Of a DNA stretch of 64,000 bases, positions 26,301 to 33,943 are shown piece by piece. This DNA is from Lachnospira rogosae (GTDB lineage: Bacteria; Bacillota; Clostridia; Lachnospirales; Lachnospiraceae): contig NZ_JBBMER010000011.1 in assembly GCF_040096455.1 (NCBI RefSeq), positions 18,570 through 82,569 of the forward strand, given 5' to 3'. Position 1 is the stretch's first letter. Each line of letters begins with the position of its first letter. The translations under genes and the position numbers were made by a program. Under the pieces are notes generated by a model. The model saw only the letters and a list, made by a program, of their open reading frames with translations. It ran no database searches and was not told the origin of the DNA.

Positions 26301-26609
26301 TCTATTAAGATGAATACAGCTTCGTGGGGTGAATTGTCAGTAGAGGCAAAGGTTACACAGTCAGACGTAAGTATGTATGTAAAGCAGGATTCAAGAATTG
26401 TGCTTTCCGAAGACAGAAGCATTTATAAGTATTTCCAGCAGATTGAGGGAGATCTTAAAGAACAGTTCGGTTATGACAATGTAAGAATTAATTGTGTAAG
26501 AGTTCCAGATGTTAAATATACTACATACGAGGACTCAGGAGCAAAGATTCCATCAGATCGTCTTTATAAGATCGCTTCAGCAATAACAGGAGTATTCTTT
26601 GGGGCATAA
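23400..26609 (+). CDS. large DUF6240-like protein with FliK-like C-terminus, flagellar context
   Basis: 1069 residues, no signal peptide or membrane segment, mostly helical, acidic. Residues about 370-440 are a Gln/Asn/Met/Gly-rich low-complexity insert with repeated N-N-Q-M and S-G-(D/G)-W-Q. The last 110 residues (G-Q-A-G-L-I-N-L-T-F...S-W-G-E-L-S-V-E-A-K-V-T...V-S-M-Y-V...F-G-Y-D-N-V-R-I-N-C-V-R-V) resemble the C-terminal domain of the flagellar hook-length ruler FliK. From memory, large Lachnospiraceae proteins of this kind are labelled DUF6240. Because the flagellin gene follows after 112 bases, I infer a role in flagellar assembly or length control, not proven. Base and codon use match the neighbours. 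The start has GGAGGATAAAT. Confidence 0.6.
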   Translation: MSVSIYAGNFNKDNNVKETSINYKENVSNRTNGVNGIFNGVVMSEGQDNSRLADNTYESLLKEADDVKQQIMNSASTAQISFKALVKKLSGMEAVDIAGDGFNITDASKDDMVSIIDKIRIELAMHSDSYVAYGTGVSSDAIESVAGAGAANELKQRLSGAGISVDDDTVQQVQSALDEAASITELSESAKYYMIANDIAPTIDGIYKAENAVSTRPANSGYEISFKEFNAMRPQIESLMNKAGLEVNLRNLNNAQDLINNNIPVTEKTLKYKAVLDVLNLNGLDTQDGQDSVLSKIADQLAIGEDPKDTPLTNDPSIWDNVKNAIVTLANASYDDIVNVVSSGKAFTIASLKVVMQVGWSETAESRQAVNNQMTVNNQMSGDWQGNVNSQMSGGWQCNVNNQYGYVQDTGYNQGVYNNQMGGNYAYQQPYGYNAQKAYNTLVEARLLLTAGTGVILEKSNTSLLYTPLEQINEQIKALEANGTLYAGNTQMYNDVLDVRKALYDIETAPAQMYEKLMKSDPYKLSISMVSGIASGMTSRYAKAIDTYETTGTKVREDLDDSIIKAVNNSAEGIMDELNLENTQENRDVIKLLASNNIDINKENVERARRIYTTLNNLVDNMKPETVVKMIDDGINPMNTDIWTVNDYLSSMNQGATKDNEEKYSKFLYKLDKTGGINETKKKQFIGIYQMMNIFTRDAGVCAGALMKQGKEITMGNLISAYTSRKHSGIDVTIDDSVGLGDKETISYFESLFAKSQKFITPNTLKNSDNESPIEHQNVEAFANGLAEHYDEAVENELDSSYIEEVTKKAEQADAEVVRELRRAGINENIGNINAVNELMATGQLMAYTRKHGNHGSKSIYGENIIDSNDKLKEVLDSRDKLEAMYTNLEEAAGDELEEAIESSLTGTAEDPVDYDTFEELRISNRQIRYISNLARRNDYRVPYVKNGQAGLINLTFVADDNDKGKISIKMNTASWGELSVEAKVTQSDVSMYVKQDSRIVLSEDRSIYKYFQQIEGDLKEQFGYDNVRINCVRVPDVKYTTYEDSGAKIPSDRLYKIASAITGVFFGA

Positions 26610-26616
26610 GAGCGGT

Positions 26617-26644
26617 TAAAGAATTACAGGATATGTCCGATATA
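26617..26644 (+). promoter_or_regulatory. Sigma-28 (FliA/SigD) promoter for flagellin
   Basis: TAAA at 26617-26620 and CCGATATA at 26637-26644, 16 bases apart, match the sigma-28 consensus TAAA-N15-GCCGATAA except for the G before CCGATA and one late base. It lies about 80 bases before the flagellin start. A small CGCCA/TGGCG hairpin (26678-26694) lies in the leader. Confidence 0.78.
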
Positions 26645-26721
26645 TAAAATGTATGATTTGACGAATTCAAAGGATAACGCCAGTAGATGTGGCGGGAATA
26701 TAAAATCAGGAGAATAAAAGT

Positions 26722-28302
26722 ATGAGAATTAATACTAACGTATCAGCCATTGTATCTAACAATGCGTTACAGAAGGCACAGGATGCACTTTCAAGCTCTA
26801 TACAAAGACTTTCATCAGGATATAAGATTAACAGTTCAGCTGATGACCCGGCAGGCTGTGCTATTTCAGAGAAGATGAGAGTTCAGATAAGAGGTCTTGA
26901 TCAGGCTAAGAATAATACAACAGATGGTATCTCTGTTATCAATACAGCAGAAGGTGCTATAGTAGAGATACAGTCTATGCTTACACGTCTTAAGGAACTT
27001 ACAGTTCAGGCGGCTAACGATGTTAACTCTGATGATGAGCGTGAAGCTATCCAGCAGGAGATTGATAATGTTAATCAGGAAATAGACAGAATATCTGAGC
27101 AGACAGAATTCAATACACAGCCACTTATTAATGGTAATCTTTCAAGAAGAGTATATTCAGATTATCAGGGTGTGAACCAGCTTAAGATATCTGACAGTTT
27201 TACTGCTGGAATATATGGAGTTACAGTAACACAGGATGCAAGACAGGCAATAGCAGTAGGTGATACTATTACAATGTCAGGCACAGCTAAGGTAACTGCT
27301 GATCAGGCAGGAACAATATCTATTAATGGATATAACATTGATATTGTAGAAGGTGATACACTTGATACAATTATGGATAAGGTTATGGATGGTGCTAATA
27401 TGGCGGGTGGAAGAGCATTTGCTGTATCAAGCCTTGCTAATGATACGAAGACTAACGGAAGTGATTATGCAGGATATAAGCCAGATACATCTTACACAGG
27501 CAACAGACTTGTTATAATGACAGAGCAGTATGGAAGAGATCAGCAGTTAGATGTAACATGCAGTAATAAAGACCTTGCTGCTATGCTTGGTATATCAGAT
27601 GCTTACAATGAAGATGGTTCAGGCATACACGCAGAAGGTAGTGATGTTGTAGCTGAATTCGCTAATGAAGTTGATGATGCAGGCAACCCAACAGGTAAGA
27701 GAGTTGGATTTGAAGATTCAGCTATTATCTCAACCAAGGGTACTAAGATTACAGTTAAGGACGTTAATAATAAGGAATTCGTTATGGATGTTCCGGGTAA
27801 TGTTGCAGGAACAACATTTAATGATACAACAGCAGCTAAGCAGAACGGAAAGTCACAGGCAGCAGGTGGAACAGCTACGGATATTAATCAGGAAGTGACT
27901 GATGTCGGAACTATGAGTATTCACGTTGGTGCTAATGAAAATCAGGTTATTGTTCTGGATATTCCTAAGATAACTACTTACACAATAGGTACAGATAATA
28001 TCAATGTAATGACAAGCTACACAGCACAGCTTTCAATAGGGTATGTAGACGAAGCTATTAATTATGTCAACTCTGCACGTTCAAAGCTTGGTGCATATGA
28101 GAACAGATTTGACCATACTACTAAGAACCTTGAGGTTTCAAGTGAGAATGTTACTAAGGCTTTATCAGCTAAGATTGATACAGATATGGCTGAGGAGATG
28201 ACAGAGTATACATCACAGACAGTTCTTACACAGGCAGCTACATCAATACTTTCACAGGCTAACCAAAGACCATCAGAAGTATTACAGCTTCTTCAGAACT
28301 AA
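26722..28302 (+). CDS. fliC: flagellin
   Basis: Filament subunit of the flagellum, secreted by the flagellar type III system and polymerised outside the cell. It has 526 residues. The N-terminal D0/D1 domain starts M-R-I-N-T-N-V-S-A-I and has the canonical S-S-I-Q-R-L-S-S-G-Y-K-I-N-S-(S/A)-A-D-D-P-A-G segment. The C-terminal D1/D0 domain has the S-A-R-S-K-L-G-A-Y-E-N-R-F motif and ends A-N-Q-R-P-S-E-V-L-Q-L-L-Q-N. The central 140-420 region is the variable surface-exposed domain, Thr/Asp/Gly-rich. At this length it is larger than B. subtilis Hag. AGGAGAATAAAAGT supplies the ribosome site, and a sigma-28 promoter lies upstream. fliS follows after 33 bases. Confidence 0.97.
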   Translation: MRINTNVSAIVSNNALQKAQDALSSSIQRLSSGYKINSSADDPAGCAISEKMRVQIRGLDQAKNNTTDGISVINTAEGAIVEIQSMLTRLKELTVQAANDVNSDDEREAIQQEIDNVNQEIDRISEQTEFNTQPLINGNLSRRVYSDYQGVNQLKISDSFTAGIYGVTVTQDARQAIAVGDTITMSGTAKVTADQAGTISINGYNIDIVEGDTLDTIMDKVMDGANMAGGRAFAVSSLANDTKTNGSDYAGYKPDTSYTGNRLVIMTEQYGRDQQLDVTCSNKDLAAMLGISDAYNEDGSGIHAEGSDVVAEFANEVDDAGNPTGKRVGFEDSAIISTKGTKITVKDVNNKEFVMDVPGNVAGTTFNDTTAAKQNGKSQAAGGTATDINQEVTDVGTMSIHVGANENQVIVLDIPKITTYTIGTDNINVMTSYTAQLSIGYVDEAINYVNSARSKLGAYENRFDHTTKNLEVSSENVTKALSAKIDTDMAEEMTEYTSQTVLTQAATSILSQANQRPSEVLQLLQN

Positions 28303-28335
28303 TCTGTCAGGGTGAATTGATTGGAGATGTGAAGT

Positions 28336-28806
28336 ATGGATAGAGAAGCTATTAAGACATATTCATATAGAATATCGCAGGCGACACGTTCAGAGCTTGT
28401 AGTAATAGTGTACGACATAATAAGAGATTATCTTAAAGATGCAGTGTCAACATCAGATAATGCAGTATTTAAAGAGAAACTACACATGGCTATGAGAGGT
28501 ATAGACCAGCTTATAACAGGTCTTGATATGCAGTATGAGCTTTCAGGTAATCTTTATGTACTCTATAACTATATGAAAAGAACTCTTATCGGTGCACAGG
28601 TTTCATATGATAAAAATGTTGTCAATTCAATATACGATATGCTTGGACAGCTAAGACAGTCATTTTATGAAGTAAGCAGACAGGATAATTCAGCACCTCT
28701 TATGAAGAATACAGAAAAGGTGTATTCCGGACTTACATATTCTAAATATGGTGCAGGCAATGAAACAGCAAGTGATACGCTTATTAACAGAGGATATATG
28801 GTATAA
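28336..28806 (+). CDS. fliS: flagellin export chaperone FliS
   Basis: FliS binds the flagellin C-terminus in the cytosol and prevents early polymerisation before export. The 156-residue helical protein has the family features: Y-S-Y-R-I-S-Q-A-T-R-S-E-L-V-V-I-V-Y-D near the start, an amphipathic middle with M-A-M-R-G-I-D-Q-L-I-T-G-L-D, and Y-N-Y-M-K-R-T-L. It is slightly longer than usual (about 130) with a Gly/Ser/Thr-rich tail. Location right after flagellin supports the call. Its stop codon TAA (28804-28806) lies inside the TATAAT box of the first repeat module, so the last two residues are encoded by the repeat. Confidence 0.88.
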   Translation: MDREAIKTYSYRISQATRSELVVIVYDIIRDYLKDAVSTSDNAVFKEKLHMAMRGIDQLITGLDMQYELSGNLYVLYNYMKRTLIGAQVSYDKNVVNSIYDMLGQLRQSFYEVSRQDNSAPLMKNTEKVYSGLTYSKYGAGNETASDTLINRGYMV

Positions 28807-28955
28807 TGAGCACAAAAGTGCTCATCTTAAAAGTTCCTAACGGAACTTTGTATGTGCTGAAAAGAAGCACGAAAATTATGGTATAATGAGCACAAAAGTG
28901 CTCATCTTAAAAGTTCCTAACGGAACTTTGTATGTGCTGAAAAGCTGCACAAATA
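28794..28955 (+). repeat. Two tandem 81-bp hairpin modules (subfamily 1)
   Basis: Two copies with boxes TATAAT at 28802-28807 and 28883-28888, 81 bases apart. Each has hairpin 1 GAGCAC-AAAA-GTGCTC, hairpin 2 AAGTTCC-TAAC-GGAACTT, and a GTGC...GCAC hairpin 3 (weaker in copy 2). The sequence before both boxes is TATGG, giving an extended -10-like TATGGTATAAT. The loops differ from the 6.25-kb array while the stems are the same. Confidence 0.9.
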
Positions 28956-28973
28956 ATATAATTAATTAAAATA

Positions 28974-29041
28974 AAAAGGGTTACTGCTTTGACCAAAAGA
29001 CATTCAGATAATGATTGTCTGGCTAGGGCAGTAACCCTTTT
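28974..29041. terminator. Bidirectional terminator between fliS and the carboxypeptidase
   Basis: AAAAGGGTTACTGC (28974-28987) pairs with GCAGTAACCCTTTT (29028-29041), with A-run and T-run ends. It serves the two convergent genes. Confidence 0.9.
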
Positions 29042-29060
29042 GTAGTATTTTGGTGATTTT

Positions 29061-30566
29061 CTAGAAACGGAGCTTGCGCTTAGAGTATTTACTACGTTTC
29101 TTAGAAAGTGAAGCATTGTTAATAATTGTAAATATAATAAGTATTACAGCTACAATTCCAGCTATAACCCATATATTAATCTTAATACAGCGTTTTGGTG
29201 ATAACTGTGTTGAGTTGTTCTTGGCACTAAGGTATGGCAGAAGGCTTTCATTGGAATTATCACCGCCTGTTATGGAGAGTGTGGTAGAACCAACAACATT
29301 ATCACCATAAAGATAATTAAGCTTAGCGGCAAGCCTGCCCTGCTCATTAGTTATATCGTAATTCTTATCAAGGCTCATTGTAACGCTTGAAGTTGAACCG
29401 CTGTTAGGAATTGTTATAAATGAGGCATTCATATTAAAGTTAAGTTTTGACTTATTAAATACATCTGATGAGTAGTAGTTATCAGTAGAGAATAACGAGC
29501 TTATCTGTGTGTCAGATGTAGTCGATTTCTTAAAGTTATTAAATCCCCAGTCAAATAATGAACGTGTATCTATAAATCTTGTAGAGTCATCTGGTGAACG
29601 GAATACAACGCATATAAGCCTCATTCCATCTTTTTCAGCAAATGTTACCAGAGTCATTAAAGATTCATCAGTAAATCCGGTCTTTCCACCTTTGCAGTAT
29701 TCATAGTAGAACTCGCGTCCTTTAAGCATCTTATGACGGTGTTTTATTGTTCTGGGTGTAGATGTTACATTAGTGGCAGGAATTGTATAGCTTGAGGAAG
29801 TTGAGTCAATGTTTACAAACGAAGCGTTGTTATAACAGCCTCGTGCAATCATAGCCATATCGTAAGCACTTGTGTAGTGGTTAGGATTGTAAAGGCCACT
29901 GGCATTAGCAAAATGTGTTTCAATTGCACCAAGCTCACGAGCTTTATTATTCATCATATCCACAAACGCATCTATTGAGCCAGCGACTTTCTCAGCAAGT
30001 GCATATGCAACTTCATTGGCTGAATACAGAAGAAGTGCATATAAGGCCTGTTCAACAGTAAGTTCTTCCCCGGCCTTCATACCAAGGTTGGCATCTTCAA
30101 TCGGATTAATTGAATTAGCTGCGGCAGTAGAAAATGTAAGTGTATCACTGAGATTACAGTTCTCAATAGTAAGAAGTCCTGTAAGGATTTTAGTTGTTGA
30201 AGCTGGATAGCACTTACGGTGTGCATCTTTTTCGTATAGTATAGAGCCTGTATCTGCATCGACTAATATTGCACTCTCACAGGTAATATCCGGAGCCTGT
30301 GGCCACGAAACAGAAGTGTCTGTTGATACCTCGTTAGATATAACAGAACTCTTGGCAGCAGTTGTTCCATTAGATATAACATAGCTGCTGGCGGCAGTTG
30401 TTCCGCTTGTTATTCCAGCTGCAAAAGCTGGTGTTACAGATGTTGCCACAATTGCTGTACAGGTAATAATGCTTGCAGTTCTTACAAGGCATTTTCTGAA
30501 TTTATTAAATAGAACTGAACACTTATTAACAGAGTGTTTCGTTGTTTTATTAGAATTATTAAACAT
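29061..30566 (-). CDS. D-alanyl-D-alanine carboxypeptidase (DacF/PBP5-like)
   Basis: Serine peptidase S11 that trims the terminal D-Ala from peptidoglycan stem peptides outside the membrane. It has 501 residues. An N-terminal signal segment (about 30-50, ending T-P-A-F-A-A) is followed by a Ser/Thr/Ala-rich linker with two short S-N-G-T-T-A-A-type repeats. The catalytic motifs are complete: S-T-T-K (about 122), Y-S-A-N (about 182) and K-T-G in G-G-K-T-G-F (about 294). A C-terminal transmembrane helix (I-N-I-W-V-I-A-G-I-V-A-V-I-L-I-I-F) and a basic tail anchor it, in place of the amphipathic helix of PBP5. GGGAGA marks the start. Single gene, ending at a shared terminator. Confidence 0.93.
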   Translation of the reverse strand: MFNNSNKTTKHSVNKCSVLFNKFRKCLVRTASIITCTAIVATSVTPAFAAGITSGTTAASSYVISNGTTAAKSSVISNEVSTDTSVSWPQAPDITCESAILVDADTGSILYEKDAHRKCYPASTTKILTGLLTIENCNLSDTLTFSTAAANSINPIEDANLGMKAGEELTVEQALYALLLYSANEVAYALAEKVAGSIDAFVDMMNNKARELGAIETHFANASGLYNPNHYTSAYDMAMIARGCYNNASFVNIDSTSSSYTIPATNVTSTPRTIKHRHKMLKGREFYYEYCKGGKTGFTDESLMTLVTFAEKDGMRLICVVFRSPDDSTRFIDTRSLFDWGFNNFKKSTTSDTQISSLFSTDNYYSSDVFNKSKLNFNMNASFITIPNSGSTSSVTMSLDKNYDITNEQGRLAAKLNYLYGDNVVGSTTLSITGGDNSNESLLPYLSAKNNSTQLSPKRCIKINIWVIAGIVAVILIIFTIINNASLSKKRSKYSKRKLRF

Positions 30567-30759
30567 TACAATCTCCCATCGTTAATGATATTATGAAGTA
30601 AGTGTTAAAGGCACAAAATGCCATTTATTATACTGATATGTTCATATTATACATATTTGCTTGTAATATTAACATATTTATTAAGATTATGAAACTAAAT
30701 TTGCAGGCGAATATTTAAAGCTGTGTGGAATGGGATTTTGGTGATGTTTTAATTTACCT

Positions 30760-30788
30760 TTGACATACTTATTATATTAAAGTAAAAT
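30760..30788 (+). promoter_or_regulatory. Sigma-A promoter for trmB
   Basis: TTGACA (30760-30765), 17 bases, TAAAAT (30783-30788), about 65 bases before the trmB start. Confidence 0.7.
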
Positions 30789-30854
30789 ATCTTGGTTTGA
30801 TGTTATAAAAATGGTTGTAAGCTTATACAGTATAAAGAATGAATGGAGATTATT

Positions 30855-31493
30855 ATGAGATTAAGAAATGTACCGGGTGCAAGAGAAGTTATGGTTGAGA
30901 ACGAATATGTATTCACGGAACCAGAGGGAATGTGCGGAACCTGGAAAGAGGTATTTGGAAATGATAACCCTATACATATAGAGATTGGAATGGGAAAGGG
31001 AACATTTATAACAACTCTTGCAGGGATGAATCCAGATATTAATTATGTTGGAATAGAGAAGTATTCAAGCGTACTATTAAGAGCAGTTGAGAAGCAGGAC
31101 GAATTACAGCTTCCTAACTTAAGATTTATAAGAATGGATGCAGAGAATATTAATGAAGTGTTTGGTGTTGATGAAGTGGATAGAATATATCTTAATTTCT
31201 CAGACCCATGGCCAAAGGACAGACATGCTAAGAGAAGACTTACATCAAGACAGTTCTTTGCAAGATATGACAAAATGCTTAAAAAAGAGGGCAGGGTTGA
31301 ATTCAAGACAGACAATAGGGTGTTGTTTGACTTTTCAGTTGAGGAAGTAAAGGAAGCTGGCTGGAATCTTGTAGAGTGTACTTATGACCTTCACAGTGAC
31401 GAAAGGCTTAATGAAGGAAATGTTATGACAGAATACGAGAAGAAATTCTCAGATATGGGAAATCCTATATGCAAGCTTATTGCAGACAGATAA
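30855..31493 (+). CDS. trmB: tRNA (guanine-N7-)-methyltransferase TrmB
   Basis: Methylates N7 of G46 in the tRNA variable loop with SAM. The 212-residue protein has the family motifs: I-H-I-E-I-G-M-G-K-G-T-F (SAM loop, about 40), N-Y-V-G-I-E-K-Y (about 63), and the hallmark N-F-S-D-P-W-P-K-D-R-H-A-K-R-R-L (about 115-130). It then has F-K-T-D-N-R and ends normally. Length is typical. ATG 30855 is chosen because TGGAGA lies before it; an ATG 12 bases upstream overlaps this site. It has its own promoter and no co-directional partner except possibly the small ORF at 31663. Confidence 0.96.
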   Translation: MRLRNVPGAREVMVENEYVFTEPEGMCGTWKEVFGNDNPIHIEIGMGKGTFITTLAGMNPDINYVGIEKYSSVLLRAVEKQDELQLPNLRFIRMDAENINEVFGVDEVDRIYLNFSDPWPKDRHAKRRLTSRQFFARYDKMLKKEGRVEFKTDNRVLFDFSVEEVKEAGWNLVECTYDLHSDERLNEGNVMTEYEKKFSDMGNPICKLIADR

Positions 31494-31662
31494 GATAGAT
31501 TGAATTATTAATACATATCAGGCCGTTAATAAAATAGATTAAAATGTTATTGTAAGATAATTAAATGTATTAGTATCACATATGACTTTGTTGAATATTA
31601 TATAGTAGAAACGTTTTTAACTAATATTTTAAGAATATATCATATTCAGGAAAGGAAATGGT

Positions 31663-31806
31663 ATGGGATATCACAGACATTGTAACAGGTGTAATCCGAT
31701 TAACAGACTTAATGAGTACATTTATTACCACAATAGATTAAACCGCAGGATTGTGCGTTTTAAGAGGTCGTGGGATGAAATATATAAAATAATAAATGGC
31801 TGCTGA
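31663..31806 (+). CDS. small basic CxxC protein, 47 residues (putative)
   Basis: An open frame starting ATG-GGA-TAT-CAC, preceded by AGGAAAGGAAA at good distance. The product begins M-G-Y-H-R-H-C-N-R-C-N-P and is strongly basic (many Arg, Lys, His), with a C-x-x-C pair and one more Cys as the last residue. It could be a small metal- or nucleic-acid-binding protein, but no family is recognised. The stop codon lies in the left arm of the following terminator. Evidence is only the ribosome site, composition and position, so it may not be a real gene. Confidence 0.45.
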   Translation: MGYHRHCNRCNPINRLNEYIYYHNRLNRRIVRFKRSWDEIYKIINGC

Positions 31807-31880
31807 CCTTAAGATATATGTACTGGTAATACTGAAAAAATCAGTAATAAAGGTACATATCAAGGTCAGCAGCCATAATT
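31798..31880. terminator. Bidirectional terminator between small ORF and AI-2E-family gene
   Basis: GGCTGCTGACCTT (31798-31810) pairs with AAGGTCAGCAGCC (31862-31874), followed by ATAATTTTTT. The inner sequence extends pairing around ATATGTAC/GTACATAT. Confidence 0.9.
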
Positions 31881-31888
31881 TTTTGATT

Positions 31889-33160
31889 CTACATTTCATC
31901 AGGTGAGTCGTAAGGCTGGACACTGATATTACGTTTTTTGAGGAAATGCTCAACTACAAGGTTCGTAATATAGCATATAACTGCCATAACAGGAACACCG
32001 AGGAACATTCCTAATACGCCGAAAAGTGCTCCACCCACAACAATTGCGAATATAACCCACAGAGGCTTAAGTCCTGTGCTTTCGCCAAGTATCTTAGGAC
32101 CAAGGAAAAGTCCGTCAAACTGTTGTATAACAAGTATCAGGATTGCAAAGAATATAACCTGGATAGGATTTACAATAACAATTATGATACCGCCCATAAC
32201 ACCACCGATGTAAGGTCCAAAGTAAGGAATCATATTAGTAATTCCAACGATAACGCTTATAAGCACCGTGTAAGGGAACTTGAATATAGTCATACATATA
32301 AAGCAGATGATACCGATTATTAATGAGTCAAGTGCCTTGCCATACATAAATTTTAAGAAAATAGTACCACTTTCCCTGCATATCTTTCTTGTAGTATCAG
32401 CCGCATTTTTCGGAAATACAGCATAAAGCACACGCTTAAAATTGTAGAATATATTCTTGTGGTCAGATATCATATACACAGAAACCATAATTGCAATTAT
32501 GAGGTTGACCAGTCCCTTAACAATAGCCATAGATGTATTAACTACATATGGGAGCAGATTGGTAAGCATATCTGTAAGATATGATATAACCTTAGGGTAA
32601 AGGTTGTTTAATTGTTCATTAATGACTGCATAATCAATAAATCCCAGGTCAGCGTGTTTATCTTCAAATGAATTAACAAGGCCAGTGATATTGTTGTACC
32701 ACACTGGAAGCTTGTCCACGATATCGGTAATGCTTGTATACAATTGAGGAATTATAAATACCATAAGGATTGTAATAATTCCGATTGCAATAATGTAAGT
32801 TATAAGTATCGAAAGATATTTAGAAAGCTTGTCCGACTTCAAATGGCATTTTTCCTTGAACAAATGTCTGTAGAAAAATCTTACAAGTGGGTATAATATA
32901 AATGCTATGAACGCACCAATTACAAATGGTGATATAACATTAAAAATGTATTTGATAATATTAAGTGTGTTATTAAACCCGCCAATAAGCTTGAATATAA
33001 GTATTGCACCAAGGACAAATAAGAGTCCGTATATTACAATAGTAAAATATCTGCTGTTGGGCTGGAACTTATTCTTGTATACAATGTGGTTGTCACCAGC
33101 GGAGTTATTATTATCAGGTGAATTAAAATAGCTTGTATCGTTATTATTGTCTTTATCCAT
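31889..33160 (-). CDS. AI-2E family transporter (PerM/YdbI-like permease)
   Basis: 423-residue membrane protein with about eight helices. The N-terminus is polar and Asn/Asp-rich. A long middle segment (about 150-230) lies between helices 3 and 4. The C-terminal half has the family block V-G-I-T-N-M-I-P-Y-F-G-P-Y-I-G-G and the final L-G-V-P-V-M-A-V motif with G-P-K-I-L-G-E-S-T-G-L. Members export autoinducer-2 or act as Na+/H+ antiporters; substrate cannot be told from sequence. GAGGA upstream supports the start. It is a single gene, convergent with trmB and the small ORF. Confidence 0.9.
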   Translation of the reverse strand: MDKDNNNDTSYFNSPDNNNSAGDNHIVYKNKFQPNSRYFTIVIYGLLFVLGAILIFKLIGGFNNTLNIIKYIFNVISPFVIGAFIAFILYPLVRFFYRHLFKEKCHLKSDKLSKYLSILITYIIAIGIITILMVFIIPQLYTSITDIVDKLPVWYNNITGLVNSFEDKHADLGFIDYAVINEQLNNLYPKVISYLTDMLTNLLPYVVNTSMAIVKGLVNLIIAIMVSVYMISDHKNIFYNFKRVLYAVFPKNAADTTRKICRESGTIFLKFMYGKALDSLIIGIICFICMTIFKFPYTVLISVIVGITNMIPYFGPYIGGVMGGIIIVIVNPIQVIFFAILILVIQQFDGLFLGPKILGESTGLKPLWVIFAIVVGGALFGVLGMFLGVPVMAVICYITNLVVEHFLKKRNISVQPYDSPDEM

Positions 33161-33305
33161 ACAAATCCTCGCAATCTTATTTAATTAAGGATATATCAAG
33201 AATATTGTACTCCATATAAGCGGTTAAAAAAACCCCATAATAGTTAAATATTATTAAAAATAATAAAAAAAATTATATTGTTTTTAAATAAATACAAAAA
33301 AAGGC

Positions 33306-33334
33306 TTGCTTTTTTGTTAATAACACGTTAATAT
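33306..33334 (+). promoter_or_regulatory. Probable promoter for the tRNA-Lys pair
   Basis: TTGCTT (33306-33311), 17 bases, TAATAT (33329-33334), about 40 bases upstream of the first tRNA. The sequence around it (33230-33360) is A- and T-rich and encodes nothing. Confidence 0.45.
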
Positions 33335-33373
33335 ATTTTTTGTTGTTACGGCAGTTGTAACATAATAATATAT

Positions 33374-33446
33374 GCACCGCTAGCTCAGTTGGTAGAGCAC
33401 CTGACTCTTAATCAGGGTGTCCAGGGTTCGAACCCCTGGCGGTGCA
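33374..33446 (+). tRNA. tRNA-Lys (anticodon CTT), copy 1
   Basis: Standard 73-base cloverleaf: acceptor GCACCGC/GCGGTGC, D arm with AGCTCAGTTGGTAGAGC, anticodon arm CCTGA-CTCTTAA-TCAGG giving CTT, T arm CCAGG-GTTCGAAC-CCCTGG. CCA not encoded. Confidence 0.96.
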
Positions 33447-33481
33447 CTTGTAAGTTTAATGCTTGCAATAATTTAATATAC

Positions 33482-33554
33482 GCACCGCTAGCTCAGTTGG
33501 TAGAGCACCTGACTCTTAATCAGGGTGTCCAGGGTTCGAACCCCTGGCGGTGCA
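33482..33554 (+). tRNA. tRNA-Lys (anticodon CTT), copy 2
   Basis: Identical over all 73 bases to copy 1, 35 bases downstream. A recent duplication or one kept identical by gene conversion. A weak hairpin and a seven-T run near 33600 probably end the transcript. Confidence 0.96.
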
Positions 33555-33688
33555 TTTGTGAAAGTCTTTTGATTTAGTCGATGGAGCTAGGTTGAGGGGC
33601 TTTTTTTGTGCGTTGAATTTCTATGATTTGATATTTTTTCTGAATTTTTGAATTGATTCCTTTTTTTCTGAAAAATTCCAGATATGGA

Positions 33689-33718
33689 TTGTATAAATAG
33701 TATATTTAGTGTTACAAT
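33689..33718 (+). promoter_or_regulatory. Promoter for the C39-like protease, with long leader
   Basis: TTGTAT (33689-33694), 18 bases, TACAAT (33713-33718). The leader to the start codon would be about 220 bases and includes a hairpin ATAACAC/GTGTTAT (33774-33797). The leader holds no recognised riboswitch. Confidence 0.55.
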
Positions 33719-33943
33719 ACAAGTGGGTACACATATGAAACTATTATTTGAGACAAATACGAAGGGGAAGATATAACACTAATATACCAGTGTTATGACT
33801 GCTAATCAGGTTAAAGACTGATAAGACGTTATGTAATATTAAGAAAGCATTTAGTTATTGGTATTACTGATATAGCTTATTTATCTGGAATGATTTTGTG
33901 CGTAGTATTGTTATATTGATGTTGTGTCGGAAAAGAGGTTCAT

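Noticed and set aside
28794..28955. Repeat modules as ordinary terminators
   Set aside because: The hairpins lack T-tracts, and a proper terminator (28974-29041) follows separately.
33389..33577. Plus-strand open frame across the two tRNA-Lys genes with repeated A-Q-L-V-E-H-L
   Set aside because: It is a translation of tRNA sequence, not a gene.
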